A stretch of DNA of 64,000 nucleotides from Lysinibacillus timonensis (GCF_900291985.1 NZ_LT985980.1:2820001-2884000); one strand, 5' to 3'; counted from the stretch's first letter, positions 44,190 to 53,488 are shown. Notes: generated by a model from the letters alone, not told the origin. Numbers and translations: made by a program.

Positions 44190-44615
44190 ATGAAATTAGA
44201 TGAGTTTACAATTGGACAGGTATTTGAAACTAAATCATACAGAATATCAAAAGAGGATATTATGAGATTTGCAGGGGAGTTTGACCCACAATATATGCAT
44301 TTAGATGAGGAAAAAGCAAATCAGGGAAGATTTAATGGAATCATTGCTTCTGGTATACATACACTAGCTATTTCATTTAAGCAATGGATTGAAGAAGGTA
44401 GATATGGTGAGGATGTAATCGCTGGAACGAGAATGAATAATATTCGATTTATAAAGCCAGTGTATCCTGATGATGAACTACATACCATTGTTGAGGTAAT
44501 TGATAAGAAAGCAACAAAGAGTGAAACAGGTTTACTAACGGTATTGTTAACTACTTTCAATGATAAGGAAGAAAAAGTTTTTGAGGGCGAATTATCGGCA
44601 TTGGTTAAGCGATGA
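44190..44615 (+). CDS. MaoC-like (R)-hydratase/dehydratase
   Basis: This 141-residue hot-dog fold enzyme has the hydratase-2 motif D...H in RFAGEFDPQYMHLDEEKANQ, followed by NGIIASGIHTLAISFKQWI. The fold and motif fit (R)-specific enoyl-CoA hydratases, which add water to trans-2-enoyl-CoA. ATG at 44190 follows TAGAGGTGATTTT; an earlier in-frame codon lacks a ribosome site. A GGGCGCGATTC hairpin follows. No fatty-acid genes are adjacent. Confidence 0.85.
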   Translation: MKLDEFTIGQVFETKSYRISKEDIMRFAGEFDPQYMHLDEEKANQGRFNGIIASGIHTLAISFKQWIEEGRYGEDVIAGTRMNNIRFIKPVYPDDELHTIVEVIDKKATKSETGLLTVLLTTFNDKEEKVFEGELSALVKR

Positions 44616-44671
44616 GGGTTAGTTGGAGTATTGGAATCAACGAGCTAACAAAAACTAATAATTATGCACCT

Positions 44672-44706
44672 AAAGGGCGCGATTCCGCAAGAATTACGCC
44701 CTTTCT
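44672..44706 (+). terminator. Terminator of the MaoC-like gene (GGGCGC family)
   Basis: AAAGGGCGCGATTC pairs with GAATTACGCCCTTT, followed by CTC. Confidence 0.7.
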
Positions 44707-44740
44707 CAAAGTTGATTGTCAGATTGTTAATAGTGGAATT

Positions 44741-44914
44741 TTACAAATGTTTTTTTATAAAATGAAGTAATGTTTGTCCTAATGCCGTTAAAATAACGCC
44801 TTTGCCATCACACTTTGGGCAAGACTCCTGTTTATCATTTTCGATAATATATGTTTGTCCATTACAATGAGGGCAAGAATGTTCTAAATCATCTGTTGGT
44901 ATAATGACTGACAC
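44741..44914 (-). CDS. Anti-TRAP (RtpA)-like zinc protein
   Basis: This 57-residue protein begins SVIIPTDDLEHSCPHC and continues QESCPKCDGKGVILTALG and QTLLHFIKKHL. The arrangement TDDLE, CPxC, CPxCxGKGVILTAxG and LLxFIxKHL matches anti-TRAP of B. subtilis, a DnaJ-type zinc-finger protein that binds the tryptophan-activated TRAP ring and blocks its RNA-binding. The two CxxC pairs are 14 residues apart instead of 10, so the finger loop is longer. GTG at 44914 is placed by GGATGGTGAT. No T-box leader precedes it, unlike the B. subtilis operon. Confidence 0.75.
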   Translation of the reverse strand: MSVIIPTDDLEHSCPHCNGQTYIIENDKQESCPKCDGKGVILTALGQTLLHFIKKHL

Positions 44915-44957
44915 TTTTATCACCATCCTGTTTTTATTGAAGGCATGTATTAATAGA

Positions 44958-44966
44958 ATTATAGCA
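44958..44966 (-). promoter_or_regulatory. Extended -10 promoter of the anti-TRAP-like gene
   Basis: On the minus strand TGCTATAAT is an extended -10. The start would be near 44950, giving a leader of only about 35 bases. Confidence 0.45.
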
Positions 44967-45048
44967 TTTTTCCCCAAGAGAGTAGCTTCTTAATAGGGGA
45001 GGGGGCTTGAAGAAAAGGGCTTGGCTTTGATGATCATCTGCTTTTTCA

Positions 45049-45770
45049 TTACATTCTACCTGTTTTCAATGCTTGAGCCCAATCGAATCGACCATTTTTT
45101 TCACTTTGGTTAATGGCTTCCTGTCGAGGATAAGGAATGTGTACTTGCTCAATAATCCAATCATCCGCTTGTTTTGTGATAATTGTATATTGGGCAAAAG
45201 GTGAGCCTGATTCCATTTTGTGATAGAAGGGCACTTCATCTTCATAAGCAGGTAGCCCGACACTTCCTGGGTTAATAATGATTTGACCATTCGGAAGATA
45301 AATGACTCTTGGGATATGTGTATGTGCACAATAAGTCTTTGTGAGATACCACTTACTAAACCTATAATCTCCTCGGTTTTTTTAAGCACAGCGCCATTAT
45401 GGCTCATTTCCTCTAACAAATACATTTCATCACTTGTCGGTGTTCCATGACAAAAATAGAAATCCTCAGTTTGCAAAGCACTAGGTAAATTCGAAATCCA
45501 CGTCCTATGCTCATCTTCTAATAAACTTTGTACATATTGAACTGTTAAATTTGACGTACTTGGTTCCAATAGAATTCGATCACAATTTCCTTTAATACTT
45601 TGAATATTGGAGTTCTTTAAAAGGTCATAAGTTTCTAGTGGAAATAGTGGACCATATAAGCTATCGCCTAAGTTATAAATCGTTTGAATTCCTCGGTGTT
45701 TCATATCTGTCAGAACTGCATGTAAGGCATCTTTATTTCCATGTATATCAGCTAGTACGGCTATTTTCAT
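45049..45770 (-). pseudogene. Metallophosphoesterase of the YfcE/MJ0936 type, frameshifted
   Basis: The first frame reads KIAVLADIHGNKDALHAVLT (DxH), IYNLGDSLYGP (GD), IKGNCDRIL (GNCD) and DFYFCHGTPTSDEMY, then GLVSGISQ. At about 45337-45341 one A appears lost from the run (CAAAG for CAAAAG). In the next frame the protein continues TYCAHTHIPRVIYLPN, GQIIINPGSVGLPAYEDEVP and on to the stop at 45049, including the GHTH-like and NPGS metal motifs. It would be a phosphodiesterase. It is either inactivated or contains a sequence error. Confidence 0.8.
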
Positions 45771-45903
45771 AGGTACCCATTCCTTCCGCTTGGTGTTTGG
45801 TAGATATTCTGTAATTCATATATTCTTCAAAAAACGAAAAATCCTCTTTGGAGGTGAAAATTAATCGATAGAAACCACAGTGTTAGCACTTAATTAAATA
45901 TAA

Positions 45904-45941
45904 AAGGATACTACAAATTGCATAGGCAACTGAGTATCCCT
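45904..45941 (-). terminator. Terminator-like hairpin for the chemotaxis receptor gene
   Basis: On the minus strand GGATACT and AGTATCC arms are separated by about 20 bases and followed by TTTTATATTT. Confidence 0.5.
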
Positions 45942-45971
45942 TCATGACTGACTACAACTGGCTCGGTTTAT

Positions 45972-47738
45972 CTATGAAAGCTTAAATTGTTGAATTAAAT
46001 CATTTAATTCCATAGCTAATTTTGCAAGCTCTTCTGAACTTGATGCTACATCTTCCATAGAGCTACTTGTTTGCTGAGAAGAGGCCGATGTTTCTTCTAC
46101 ACCTGCTGCAGATTCTTCAGAGATGGAAGCGATTTCTTCAATGGATGAATTCATTTCTTGGCTAGTTGATTTAATGATCATTAAACTTTCACTAACCGTT
46201 TGGATATTTTCAACCATCACTTGGACAGAATTACTAATCTTTTCGAATGTTTCGCCTGTTGTTTTAAGTTGATTTGTCCCTTTTTCAACTTCTTGATAGC
46301 CCGTTTGCAAGGCATTCGCCACTTGTGATGAATCGGATTGAATTCGATTGACTATTTGCGTAATATCCGAAACGGAACTAGCTACTTGTTCAGCAAGCTT
46401 TTTCACTTCGTCTGCCACTACGGCAAAGCCTCGTCCATGTTCACCAGCACGAGCTGCTTCAATTGCCGCATTTAAGGCTAAAAGGTTCGTTTGTTCTGCT
46501 ACTTCACGAATGACAGTGACTAATTTTGAAATTTCATTTGACTGAACGTCTAATTGTTGAACCTTCTGAACTGAGTCATGGACAATTCGGTCAATAGTTG
46601 CCATTTGTTCAATAGATTCCAACATTAGCTTAGAACCGCCTTCTGTTAACTGTAATACTTCCTGAGAAGATTGGTGAATTCTTTCGCCATTTTCATTTGC
46701 TTCTTCTACTTTCTCCACATACGTTCCCATTGAAGAGGAAAGATCCGATGCGTGACTTGCCTGTGATTCTGTACCTGAAGCAATTTCCTCCATCGTTTTC
46801 GCAACTTGTTCGGCACCAATTTTCACTTCATTTGCAGATTGTGTTAGTTCCTCACTATGCACCCTAATCAGGTGGGAAGATTGAGAAATATTTTGAATCA
46901 TATTTTTCAATTTATCTTGCAGATGATTTATGCCATTTGCCAACTGGCCTGTTTCATCCTTCGATTTTACTTTAAGTTGATCGCGAGTTAAATCGCCATC
47001 TGCTATATATGCCATTTGTTCTGTTACTTTTTTAATAGGGTTGGATACGTAATTTGCAAAGATCCAGATTAGTAAAAAACCAATGACTAATGTAATCCCT
47101 ATAATGATTAAATTTAACTGTAAGATTTCATTTGCAGGTTGATTAAAATCAATCATGTAAGTACCTGCTACAACAATCCAGTCCCATTCAGGAAAAGCTT
47201 TAGAGTAAGTGATCTTTTCTTCTATCTGGTCTTTGTTATTTGGAAGAGGGTAAAAGTAATTCGTAAATCCTCCTCCGTTTAACCCATGTGCTATATATTC
47301 TTGTGCGTAATGTTTGCCGTTTATATCTTGTTTATCCCAAAGGTTTGTCCCTTCGCTTGTTGGGTGTGCAATCAGATTTCCTACATTATCTGAAATAAAT
47401 GCATAACCATTTTCCCCTAGATCTAAATTTTTGTTAATGGGTCTAGTGTTATCTTCTTTCATCTCTCCAAGGATGACTAGTTTTACTCTTTCTTTCGCCT
47501 CGTCTAATGTAAGATCCCCAGCTTCCACTTGTTCATTTAGTACTTTCATTAACTCAATTGTGTATTCAACATTATTTTTTAAATTTGTCTCACCAAGTTC
47601 ACTTAAACTGCCACTACTTTTTTGATAGCTAAATAGGCCTAATATAACTATCGGAATCGTTAATAGTAATATAGAAACTGTTAATAGTTTCCTTTTAATT
47701 GAGTGGGCAAACAAGCCTTTCATATTGAATTTCATCAT
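45972..47738 (-). CDS. Membrane methyl-accepting chemotaxis protein with sCache domain
   Basis: This 588-residue receptor has a membrane helix (about 17-40), an extracellular sCache_2 domain (about 45-205, with [20 protein letters not shown] and [14 protein letters not shown]), and a second membrane helix (about 210-230). HAMP follows (about 232-285), then the MCP signalling region with [20 protein letters not shown] and [20 protein letters not shown]. It ends in QFKLS. The sCache type binds small organic acids or amino acids. ATG preceded by GATGGGGATG. Confidence 0.9.
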   Translation of the reverse strand: MMKFNMKGLFAHSIKRKLLTVSILLLTIPIVILGLFSYQKSSGSLSELGETNLKNNVEYTIELMKVLNEQVEAGDLTLDEAKERVKLVILGEMKEDNTRPINKNLDLGENGYAFISDNVGNLIAHPTSEGTNLWDKQDINGKHYAQEYIAHGLNGGGFTNYFYPLPNNKDQIEEKITYSKAFPEWDWIVVAGTYMIDFNQPANEILQLNLIIIGITLVIGFLLIWIFANYVSNPIKKVTEQMAYIADGDLTRDQLKVKSKDETGQLANGINHLQDKLKNMIQNISQSSHLIRVHSEELTQSANEVKIGAEQVAKTMEEIASGTESQASHASDLSSSMGTYVEKVEEANENGERIHQSSQEVLQLTEGGSKLMLESIEQMATIDRIVHDSVQKVQQLDVQSNEISKLVTVIREVAEQTNLLALNAAIEAARAGEHGRGFAVVADEVKKLAEQVASSVSDITQIVNRIQSDSSQVANALQTGYQEVEKGTNQLKTTGETFEKISNSVQVMVENIQTVSESLMIIKSTSQEMNSSIEEIASISEESAAGVEETSASSQQTSSSMEDVASSSEELAKLAMELNDLIQQFKLS

Positions 47739-48313
47739 GCAACATCCCCATCGTTTGAAATAGTAATCATTTAAAAAATACTAGCTGTAATTTCAAATTC
47801 TCCCCTTACCCTTTTTAGTATTATATTCCTATTATACTAAAAATTCAATATATTATAATAATTGGGAGTAGTAATATTTTTAAGGCAAAAGTCCTTCTTT
47901 AGTCTTAGTGAGAGTAATGGATGAAACACCTAAATAAAAGCGGATAGTTGGCAAGTTAAAGGGGAGAAGAGGGGGAAGCACAATCCAGATAAACCATCCA
48001 TCACATTTACCATTGTGAAGTGTAAAAAAGAATGATTGTAATACTTTCAAATTAGAGCTAATAATCTTTGGGAAGAAAAATTAGGAGAGTTTTGTACTTG
48101 TAAGGATAACGAAATTGCCGTCACTTGGGTTGAAATAGATATGGATTAGTGGATTTGAAAAGGGTAAAAGCTCCGAAACTGTTTAAAGTAATGATCATAG
48201 GTGAAAAATGTACCAGAGATTAGTTTATGAAAGCTTACAACACGTGTTAAGAGCCTTTCTAAACTTTTTATTCTTTGATTTTTAAATAGTAAACAAGTTA
48301 GGAGACGATTTTG
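47739..48313. other. Intergenic stretch with a small gene remnant
   Basis: A start-less frame at about 48041-48147 reads YFQIRANNLWEEKLGEFCT then CKDNEIAVTWVEIDMD and a stop. It may be the end of a lost gene. No RNA gene or repeat is seen in the remaining bases. Confidence 0.35.
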
Positions 48314-49204
48314 ATGAAAAACACACACTTAACCGATCCACGTAAGAAGTTTTATACAGAAAAATTCCCGGATCAAGAGCAGAACACGCCAGCGCTACAG
48401 AGTAAAATGAACCCTAAACCTGATTGCGGAGAAGAATCTTATAAAGGATACAATCGCTTAGAAGGGCGCAATGCCTTGATTACCGGTGGTGATTCCGGAA
48501 TTGGACGTGCTGCCGCCATTGCCTATGCGCGAGAAGGTGCAAATGTGGCTATCCAATTCTTCCCTGGTGAAGAGGAAGATGCGAACGAAGTCAAAGAATT
48601 AATTGAAAAAGCAGGCAAAAAGGCATTACTGTTACCGTATGACTTGCGGGAAGATGGCGCCGCGACTGAGATTGTTACCAAAACAGTGGAAGCTTTTGGT
48701 GGATTGGACACGCTAGTATTGAATGCTGCGCAACAAATCGCACAGCCAACCCTTAGTGACTTAACTATTAAACAAGTGCATGATACCTTCAAAGTGAACA
48801 TCATCAGCATGTTTGAAACCGTAAAAGCTGCCGAAGAGCATCTGGAACCAGGAAGTGCGATTATTACGACCACTTCGGTGCAATCTTTCAATCCGTCCGC
48901 ATCTTTAATGGATTATGCCGCTACAAAAGGTGCAATAAGTAACTTTACGATCAACCTTTCCTCATACTTTGCTTCTAAGGGAGTGCGTGTCAATGGGGTT
49001 GCACCAGGGCCAATTTGGACACCCTTGCAGTTGGATAATGGACAATTGGAAGGACAAATTCCTGAGTTTGGCCAAAACACTCCTCTTGGCCGTGCGGGAC
49101 AGCCGGCAGAACTTGCGCCAGTGTATGTTCTTCTAGCCTCCGATGAAGGAAGTTATATCACAGGTCAGATTTATGGGGTGACAGGTGGCGAGACGATTAA
49201 CTAA
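48314..49204 (+). CDS. Short-chain dehydrogenase with N-terminal extension (YhxC/YhdF-like)
   Basis: This 296-residue NAD(P)-dependent oxidoreductase has a ~45-residue polar N-terminal extension (TDPRKKFYTEKFPDQEQNTP) before the SDR core. NALITGGDSGIGRAAAIAYA (TGxxxGIG) and catalytic TTSVQSF, YAATKGAISNF (Tyr-x3-Lys) are present, with GPIWTPL and VTGGETIN. The extension and spacing match YhxC/YhdF-type stress dehydrogenases of B. subtilis. The ATG follows TTAGGAGACGA. The substrate is unknown. Confidence 0.88.
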   Translation: MKNTHLTDPRKKFYTEKFPDQEQNTPALQSKMNPKPDCGEESYKGYNRLEGRNALITGGDSGIGRAAAIAYAREGANVAIQFFPGEEEDANEVKELIEKAGKKALLLPYDLREDGAATEIVTKTVEAFGGLDTLVLNAAQQIAQPTLSDLTIKQVHDTFKVNIISMFETVKAAEEHLEPGSAIITTTSVQSFNPSASLMDYAATKGAISNFTINLSSYFASKGVRVNGVAPGPIWTPLQLDNGQLEGQIPEFGQNTPLGRAGQPAELAPVYVLLASDEGSYITGQIYGVTGGETIN

Positions 49205-49335
49205 TTCTTAAGTGTGAGTCAACTAAAAACACCAAATTCGAATTCAATAATGTACTAAGCTCGCTTTATTACGGTATAGGAAGACGTAATAGATAATGGC
49301 CTAAGAACCTAAGTAAATTCATAATAAATAATAAA

Positions 49336-49385
49336 AAGCCTGCTACAATTAGATTTTAGGATTCAAGTGTAGCAGGCTTCTAATT
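49336..49385 (+). terminator. Terminator of the short-chain dehydrogenase gene
   Basis: AAGCCTGCTACA (49336-49347) pairs with TGTAGCAGGCTT (49368-49379), with CTAATTGC following. Confidence 0.75.
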
Positions 49386-49464
49386 GCTTCTCTTTCATAA
49401 CAGTGATTAACAATAGAATGCAATCCTTTCATAAGAAGATCGCTTTTTTTCATTAGAAGGCCAA

Positions 49465-49806
49465 ATTATGAGGTAGAGTGGATGAATTTATCAATTAATG
49501 AAGTTTCGGGTAACGCATTTTTAAGTACAACTAGTGAAAGTAAAATAAGCGGAGATTTTCCGGTTAAATGCTGAATAGACCTTTATTCTGGGGTACATAA
49601 GGGGAAATTTTCCGACTATGCAGAGGAAAATCCTCCATTTTCACCTTTTTCGAGCCAATAGGCGGAATTTCTCCGTCTATTTCAGCTATTTTTCGCCTTG
49701 TTTTCTAATTAAGCGGAAATTTTCCGGCTAATAATAATTGGAGCTTAATCTGAACCCTAAGTGTGAGTAACCCAGCTACCGGAAGATCGCTATTCAATTA
49801 TCGGGC
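49465..49806 (+). repeat. Interspersed repeat, copy F (forward)
   Basis: Cores start at 49550, 49602, 49663 and 49714 (spacing 52, 61, 51). A fifth palindrome, GAGGAAAATCCTC (49623-49635), lies between cores two and three. Ends as in copy E, with GGGCGTAATCC following. Confidence 0.92.
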
Positions 49807-49898
49807 GTAATCCTGTGGCAAATATTGCTTTTCTTTATGTTTAGGGCAACTTAATTTAATGAGGCTTCGAAATTTATACTAACAAATAAGATAGTAAG

Positions 49899-49976
49899 AC
49901 AAATGGGGTGTAAAATATATTTGACACCTTATTTGTCCTTTTTTATAATGAAGGTGTAAAAAACTTTTTACACCTT
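49899..49976 (+). promoter_or_regulatory. Consensus promoter with two operator dyads before the XRE gene
   Basis: TTGACA (49921-49926), 17 bases, TATAAT (49944-49949) is a perfect sigma-A promoter. The first dyad, ACAAATggGGTGT (49899-49911) with ACACCttATTTGT (49924-49936), covers the -35. The second, AAGGTGTAAAAA with TTTTTACACCTT (49951-49976), lies at the transcription start. Both contain GGTGT/ACACC, as expected for autorepression by the downstream XRE protein. Confidence 0.75.
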
Positions 49977-50001
49977 ATGAAATCTAAGGATGGTTTTGTG
50001 A

Positions 50002-50214
50002 ATGGAAAATAGAATTAAGGAGTACAGAGAAAAAAGCAGTCTTTCGCAAGGGAAATTAGCAGAATTATGTAATGTAAGTAGACAAACGATTAACGCTATT
50101 GAGAACAATAAATATGATCCAAGTTTGCAGTTAGCATTTGATATAGCAAGGACTTTGGGAGTGACTATGGAGGATTTATTTATCTCTGAGAATGGGGAGA
50201 AAAGAAATGCATAA
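50002..50214 (+). CDS. XRE-family helix-turn-helix regulator (YozG-like)
   Basis: This 70-residue DNA-binding protein is a single XRE domain: NRIKEYREKSSLSQGKLAEL, CNVSRQTINAIENNKYDPSL and a DIARTLGVTMEDLF helix. The length and MEDLF motif match YozG-type regulators in Bacillales. Its gene follows a perfect sigma-A promoter carrying two GGTGT/ACACC dyads and overlaps the next gene by 8 bases, so the pair is a self-regulated module. The ribosome site is weak. Confidence 0.88.
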   Translation: MENRIKEYREKSSLSQGKLAELCNVSRQTINAIENNKYDPSLQLAFDIARTLGVTMEDLFISENGEKRNA

Positions 50215-50599
50215 AACAAAAAGTATTATAGCTATAGTAGTTTTTATAGTTTTTTTATCAATTGTAGGATTTACCTTATACAAATGGGTTAGTTTTGGAA
50301 CGATAGATGCTGCTGGTATATTTTTTAGTTTTTTGGTTTTAAGCTATTTTTTTAATTGGCTTAATTGGGGTCATCATGAAGGTGGTGGCAAGAAAGATGA
50401 ACTGGATAGACATATTGAAACACAAAGTGCGAAAATAGGTTATTATGTATTAATGATCCTATCGGGTATCATATTATTTGTTTCTGAAGGAACTGGTAAT
50501 TTCAATAATATTGATAATTACCCACTGGTTATAGTAGTAGGACTTACATTTATTACGGTCCCCATTACAGAATTTATTTATTCAAAGAAGTACAAGTAA
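50207..50599 (+). CDS. Membrane protein partner of the XRE regulator (130 aa)
   Basis: This 130-residue protein has four hydrophobic segments (about 8-28, 35-55, 75-95 and 105-125), with a polar GHHEGGGKKDELDRHIETQS between the second and third. ATG at 50207 has GGGGAG upstream and overlaps the XRE stop. The pairing of a small XRE regulator with such a membrane protein is recurrent in Bacillales. The membrane part may sense envelope state; the mechanism is not established. Confidence 0.65.
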   Translation: MHKTKSIIAIVVFIVFLSIVGFTLYKWVSFGTIDAAGIFFSFLVLSYFFNWLNWGHHEGGGKKDELDRHIETQSAKIGYYVLMILSGIILFVSEGTGNFNNIDNYPLVIVVGLTFITVPITEFIYSKKYK

Positions 50600-50649
50600 T
50601 GTAGAGATTACTATCTTATTTAAACAATCAGGCGCTATTCTTTAGTAGA

Positions 50650-50966
50650 ATTGTGGGATGGAGTCATTAATTAATATTTGATAAATGATGAGAGGTTTCG
50701 GTCCCGCATATTAAAGCACAACTAGTGAAAGTGAATAAGCGGAGATTTTCCGGTTAAATGCTGAATAGACCTTTATTCTGGGGTACATAAGGGGAAATTT
50801 TCCGACTATGCAGAGGAAAATCCTCCATTTTCACCTTTTTAGAGCCAATAGGCGGAATTTCTCCGTCTATTTCAGCTATTTTTCGCCTTGTTTTCCAATT
50901 AAGCGGAATTTTTCCGGCTAATTATAATTGGAGCTTAACCTGAACGTCTAAGTGTGAGTAACCCAC
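50650..50966 (+). repeat. Interspersed repeat, copy G (forward)
   Basis: Nearly identical to copy F through the central 200 bases, including CTGAATAGACCTTTATTC and GAGGAAAATCCTC. Divergence starts after GTGAGTAACCCA, so the two copies are the youngest pair. Confidence 0.92.
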
Positions 50967-51035
50967 CTTATTTGTTTTAATTTTAGTTGCTAGTTATTCT
51001 ATCTAGATAAAGTATAAGGATATATTTCATAATCC

Positions 51036-51072
51036 AAAGAAAGGAAAGACTTAGTTGCATCCTTCCTTTCAT
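51036..51072 (-). terminator. Terminator-like hairpin of the methyltransferase gene
   Basis: On the minus strand GAAAGGAAGG and CTTTCCTTTC arms pair with one mismatch, followed by TTTGG. Confidence 0.5.
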
Positions 51073-51081
51073 TATTCCATC

Positions 51082-51858
51082 TTATCTTATTCCAACTACA
51101 CGAATCCTTTTATAATCTGCAATCCAAATCCCTTCTTGATACAAAATTTCTTTTAAATTGATTTCAACATTTTCGATTATTTGATCTTTAGTATGTTCAG
51201 GAATGCCATCAAATAACATACCGCCAAACATATGAATCCAATTTCTTAATCCATTCTCTCCATCCAATTGCGTTGGTCGATCAAAGTGTTGAGCAAATGA
51301 AACCCTAAATCCTACCTCTTCCATTAGTTTGGAATACTCCGCAATACTTGGATAAAACCAAGGGAATTGCCTTGCTTTAAATTCAAACCCTGAATTTTTT
51401 ATTTGTTGAATGATTTCATCTGTGATCGTTTGTACGTTGCCTTTTCCACCAAATTCAGCAACCAATCTTCCACCTTGTTTTAAACTCTGATAGATACTTT
51501 GTAATGCTTCAATAGGTGGTTGCACCCAGTGAAGCGTTGCGTTTGAAAATACTGCATCAAATTCGTTATGATATGCCAAATTAGTAGCATCTTGGACCAT
51601 AAATGGTATATGGGGGTATTTACTAATGGCTTGTTTCACCATATTTTCAGATTTGTCTACACCTACGACTTTCACACCGTACTCATATAGCGTATTAGCT
51701 AAATCCCCAGTTCCACAACCAAGATCAAGCATTTTTTCTCCAACTTTCGGAGCTAATAATTCAACCAGACTATTCCCATATTTTGAAACAAACGAATGAT
51801 TCACATCGTATAAACTTGCATCCCAGTAATCTTTTGTACCTTGAAATTTTGTTTCCAT
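51082..51858 (-). CDS. Class I SAM-dependent methyltransferase (Tam-like)
   Basis: This 258-residue enzyme has the SAM motif MLDLGCGTGDLANTLYEYGV, motif II VVGVDKSENMVKQAI, then VQDATNLAYHNEFDAVFSNA and LHWVQPPIEALQSIYQSLKQ, as in trans-aconitate or UbiE-like methyltransferases. The C-terminal half (GENGLRNWIHMFGGMLFDGI) fits the Tam type. It is divergent from a LysR regulator, with two dyads between them. The substrate is inferred only to be a small acid. Confidence 0.85.
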   Translation of the reverse strand: METKFQGTKDYWDASLYDVNHSFVSKYGNSLVELLAPKVGEKMLDLGCGTGDLANTLYEYGVKVVGVDKSENMVKQAISKYPHIPFMVQDATNLAYHNEFDAVFSNATLHWVQPPIEALQSIYQSLKQGGRLVAEFGGKGNVQTITDEIIQQIKNSGFEFKARQFPWFYPSIAEYSKLMEEVGFRVSFAQHFDRPTQLDGENGLRNWIHMFGGMLFDGIPEHTKDQIIENVEINLKEILYQEGIWIADYKRIRVVGIR

Positions 51859-51911
51859 ATCATTTCTCTCCTTGCTGTATATATTTGTTAATTGAATTAT
51901 AATTAAAAGAA

Positions 51912-51963
51912 TTAATAATAGATATTAACGAAAAAATGGCTTTCTAATAACAAATCGTTATTA
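51912..51963. promoter_or_regulatory. Two LysR-type dyads between methyltransferase and LysR genes
   Basis: TTAATA (51912-51917) and TATTAA (51923-51928) have a 5-base spacer. TAATAAC (51945-51951) and GTTATTA (51957-51963) also have a 5-base spacer. The centres are 34 bases apart, about three helical turns. The second contains the T-N11-A shape of LysR boxes and lies 15 bases before the regulator start. Confidence 0.55.
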
Positions 51964-51977
51964 CACTGGAGGGAAAT

Positions 51978-52853
51978 ATGCATATTAAGTGGATAAAGAC
52001 TTTCGTTGTTACAGCAAAGTTTGAAAATTTTAGAAAAGCCTTAGAGGAACTTTTTCTAACTCAACCTGCTGTAACAAAACATATTCAAAGATTAGAAGAA
52101 AACCTTAACACTCAATTATTTGAAAGGATAGGAACTAAAGTTATTCTTACCTCGGCAGGTCATCGATTCTATTCATTTGCGAGAGAGCTTTTAGTAAAGT
52201 ATGAGGAAGGAATGGGAGAATTTGAATCGTGGAAACAGGGGTATTCTCGAAAGTTAGTGATTGCTACTGCACCGCAAATAGCATCATCATTTCTACCCTC
52301 ATTAGTGCGTCATTTTATTGAAGAACATCCAAAAATAGAGGTAATTATAAATGTACTTAAATCTTATGATATAGGCGAGGAAATCAGTGACGGAAAAGCA
52401 GATGTAGGATTGTCTAGGGTTCTACCTATTCAAACGAACATAAAAGCCGATATTGTTCATAAAGAACCTGTCATTTTAGTTGGACCCAATAAATGTAAGA
52501 GGGTATCTACCCTTGACGAACAAACAGCTTTACATAAATATCTGTTGATCACACATAACCATCCCGATTATTGGAATGATCTTCTAAACGATATTAAGAG
52601 ATGTTATCCAACTGTTCGAACGATGAAAGTAAATCAAATAGAAGTGACAAAACGTTTTATTGAAGAGGGTCTCGGCATATCATTTTTACCATTTACTATG
52701 ATTAAAGATGAATTAACAACGGATAGGTTGGTAGAGATAAAAACGGATAAAATTACTCCACCAATATCCAATACCTATGTATTAACAAAAGTAGAATCAG
52801 ATGAAGTCTTAGCTTTTATTAACTTTTTAAAGAATGCGTTAAGTAGATTGTGA
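51978..52853 (+). CDS. LysR-family transcriptional regulator (CitR/YwbI-like)
   Basis: This 291-residue regulator has an N-terminal winged helix (WIKTFVVTAKFENFRKALEE, LFLTQPAVTKHIQRLEENLN) and a substrate-binding effector domain from about residue 90, with APQIASSFLPSLVRHFIEEH and GLGISFLPFTMIKDELTTDR. The ATG follows TGGAGGGAAAT. It is divergent from the methyltransferase, which it probably activates. The ligand is unknown. Confidence 0.9.
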   Translation: MHIKWIKTFVVTAKFENFRKALEELFLTQPAVTKHIQRLEENLNTQLFERIGTKVILTSAGHRFYSFARELLVKYEEGMGEFESWKQGYSRKLVIATAPQIASSFLPSLVRHFIEEHPKIEVIINVLKSYDIGEEISDGKADVGLSRVLPIQTNIKADIVHKEPVILVGPNKCKRVSTLDEQTALHKYLLITHNHPDYWNDLLNDIKRCYPTVRTMKVNQIEVTKRFIEEGLGISFLPFTMIKDELTTDRLVEIKTDKITPPISNTYVLTKVESDEVLAFINFLKNALSRL

Positions 52854-52988
52854 AATAGTACTTTTATTATTCAAGAAACGGATACACTCCTTTAACAAGG
52901 AGTAGTTGTGTAATAGAAAAATTATAGAGCGCTTACTGGATAGTAATGAAACTTGGAAAAAATCATACGAGCAAGATTTATGATATGA

Positions 52989-53030
52989 ACTATCGGACAC
53001 TATTCTTTAAAAAGGATTGTGTCTTTTTCT
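52989..53030 (+). terminator. GGACACTATTCTT hairpin (GGGCGC family)
   Basis: ACACTATTCTTT pairs with AAAGGATTGTGT, followed by CTTTTTC. It is about 135 bases past the LysR gene. Confidence 0.55.
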
Positions 53031-53126
53031 ATTATAGGGTCGAATTATTGAACGAAATCTTTCACATAAGATACAATTTCGTATGATTAGTACGAGGGTA
53101 GGTTTTTTAGGAAGGGGAAGGCAACA

Positions 53127-53453
53127 ATGAAAACTAGAAAAGAGGCAATTAATACATGTTTGAAATTAGAAGATACATACGAAGATTATCCGTTTCGAGA
53201 TAAAAATTGGACGCTAATAAGACACAAAGGAAACAAGAAAGTTTTTGCGTGGATTTTTGAGAAAGATAAACATATATGGATAAATGTAAAGTGTGAACCT
53301 GGTTTGCTAGATTTATGGCGCCAAATGTATCATTCAGTCGTTCCAGCATATCACCTAAATAAAGACCATTGGAACTCAATAATTCTAGACGGTACCATTT
53401 CAGATGAGGATATTTATAAAATGATTTGTGACAGTTATCATTTAACAAAATAA
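53127..53453 (+). CDS. MmcQ/YjbR-family protein
   Basis: This 108-residue cytoplasmic protein has the MmcQ/YjbR layout: MKTRKEAINTCLKLEDTYED, YPFRDKNWTLIRHKGNKKVF, AWIFEKDKHIWINVKCEPGL and HSVVPAYHLNKDHWNSIILD. The family has a CyaY-like fold and is thought to bind DNA, without a defined function. The ATG follows GGAAGGGGAAGGCAACA. No operon partners are seen. Confidence 0.85.
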   Translation: MKTRKEAINTCLKLEDTYEDYPFRDKNWTLIRHKGNKKVFAWIFEKDKHIWINVKCEPGLLDLWRQMYHSVVPAYHLNKDHWNSIILDGTISDEDIYKMICDSYHLTK

Positions 53454-53488
53454 TGAATATGGGTGTTCTCCCTTTTTCTGTAATTGGG

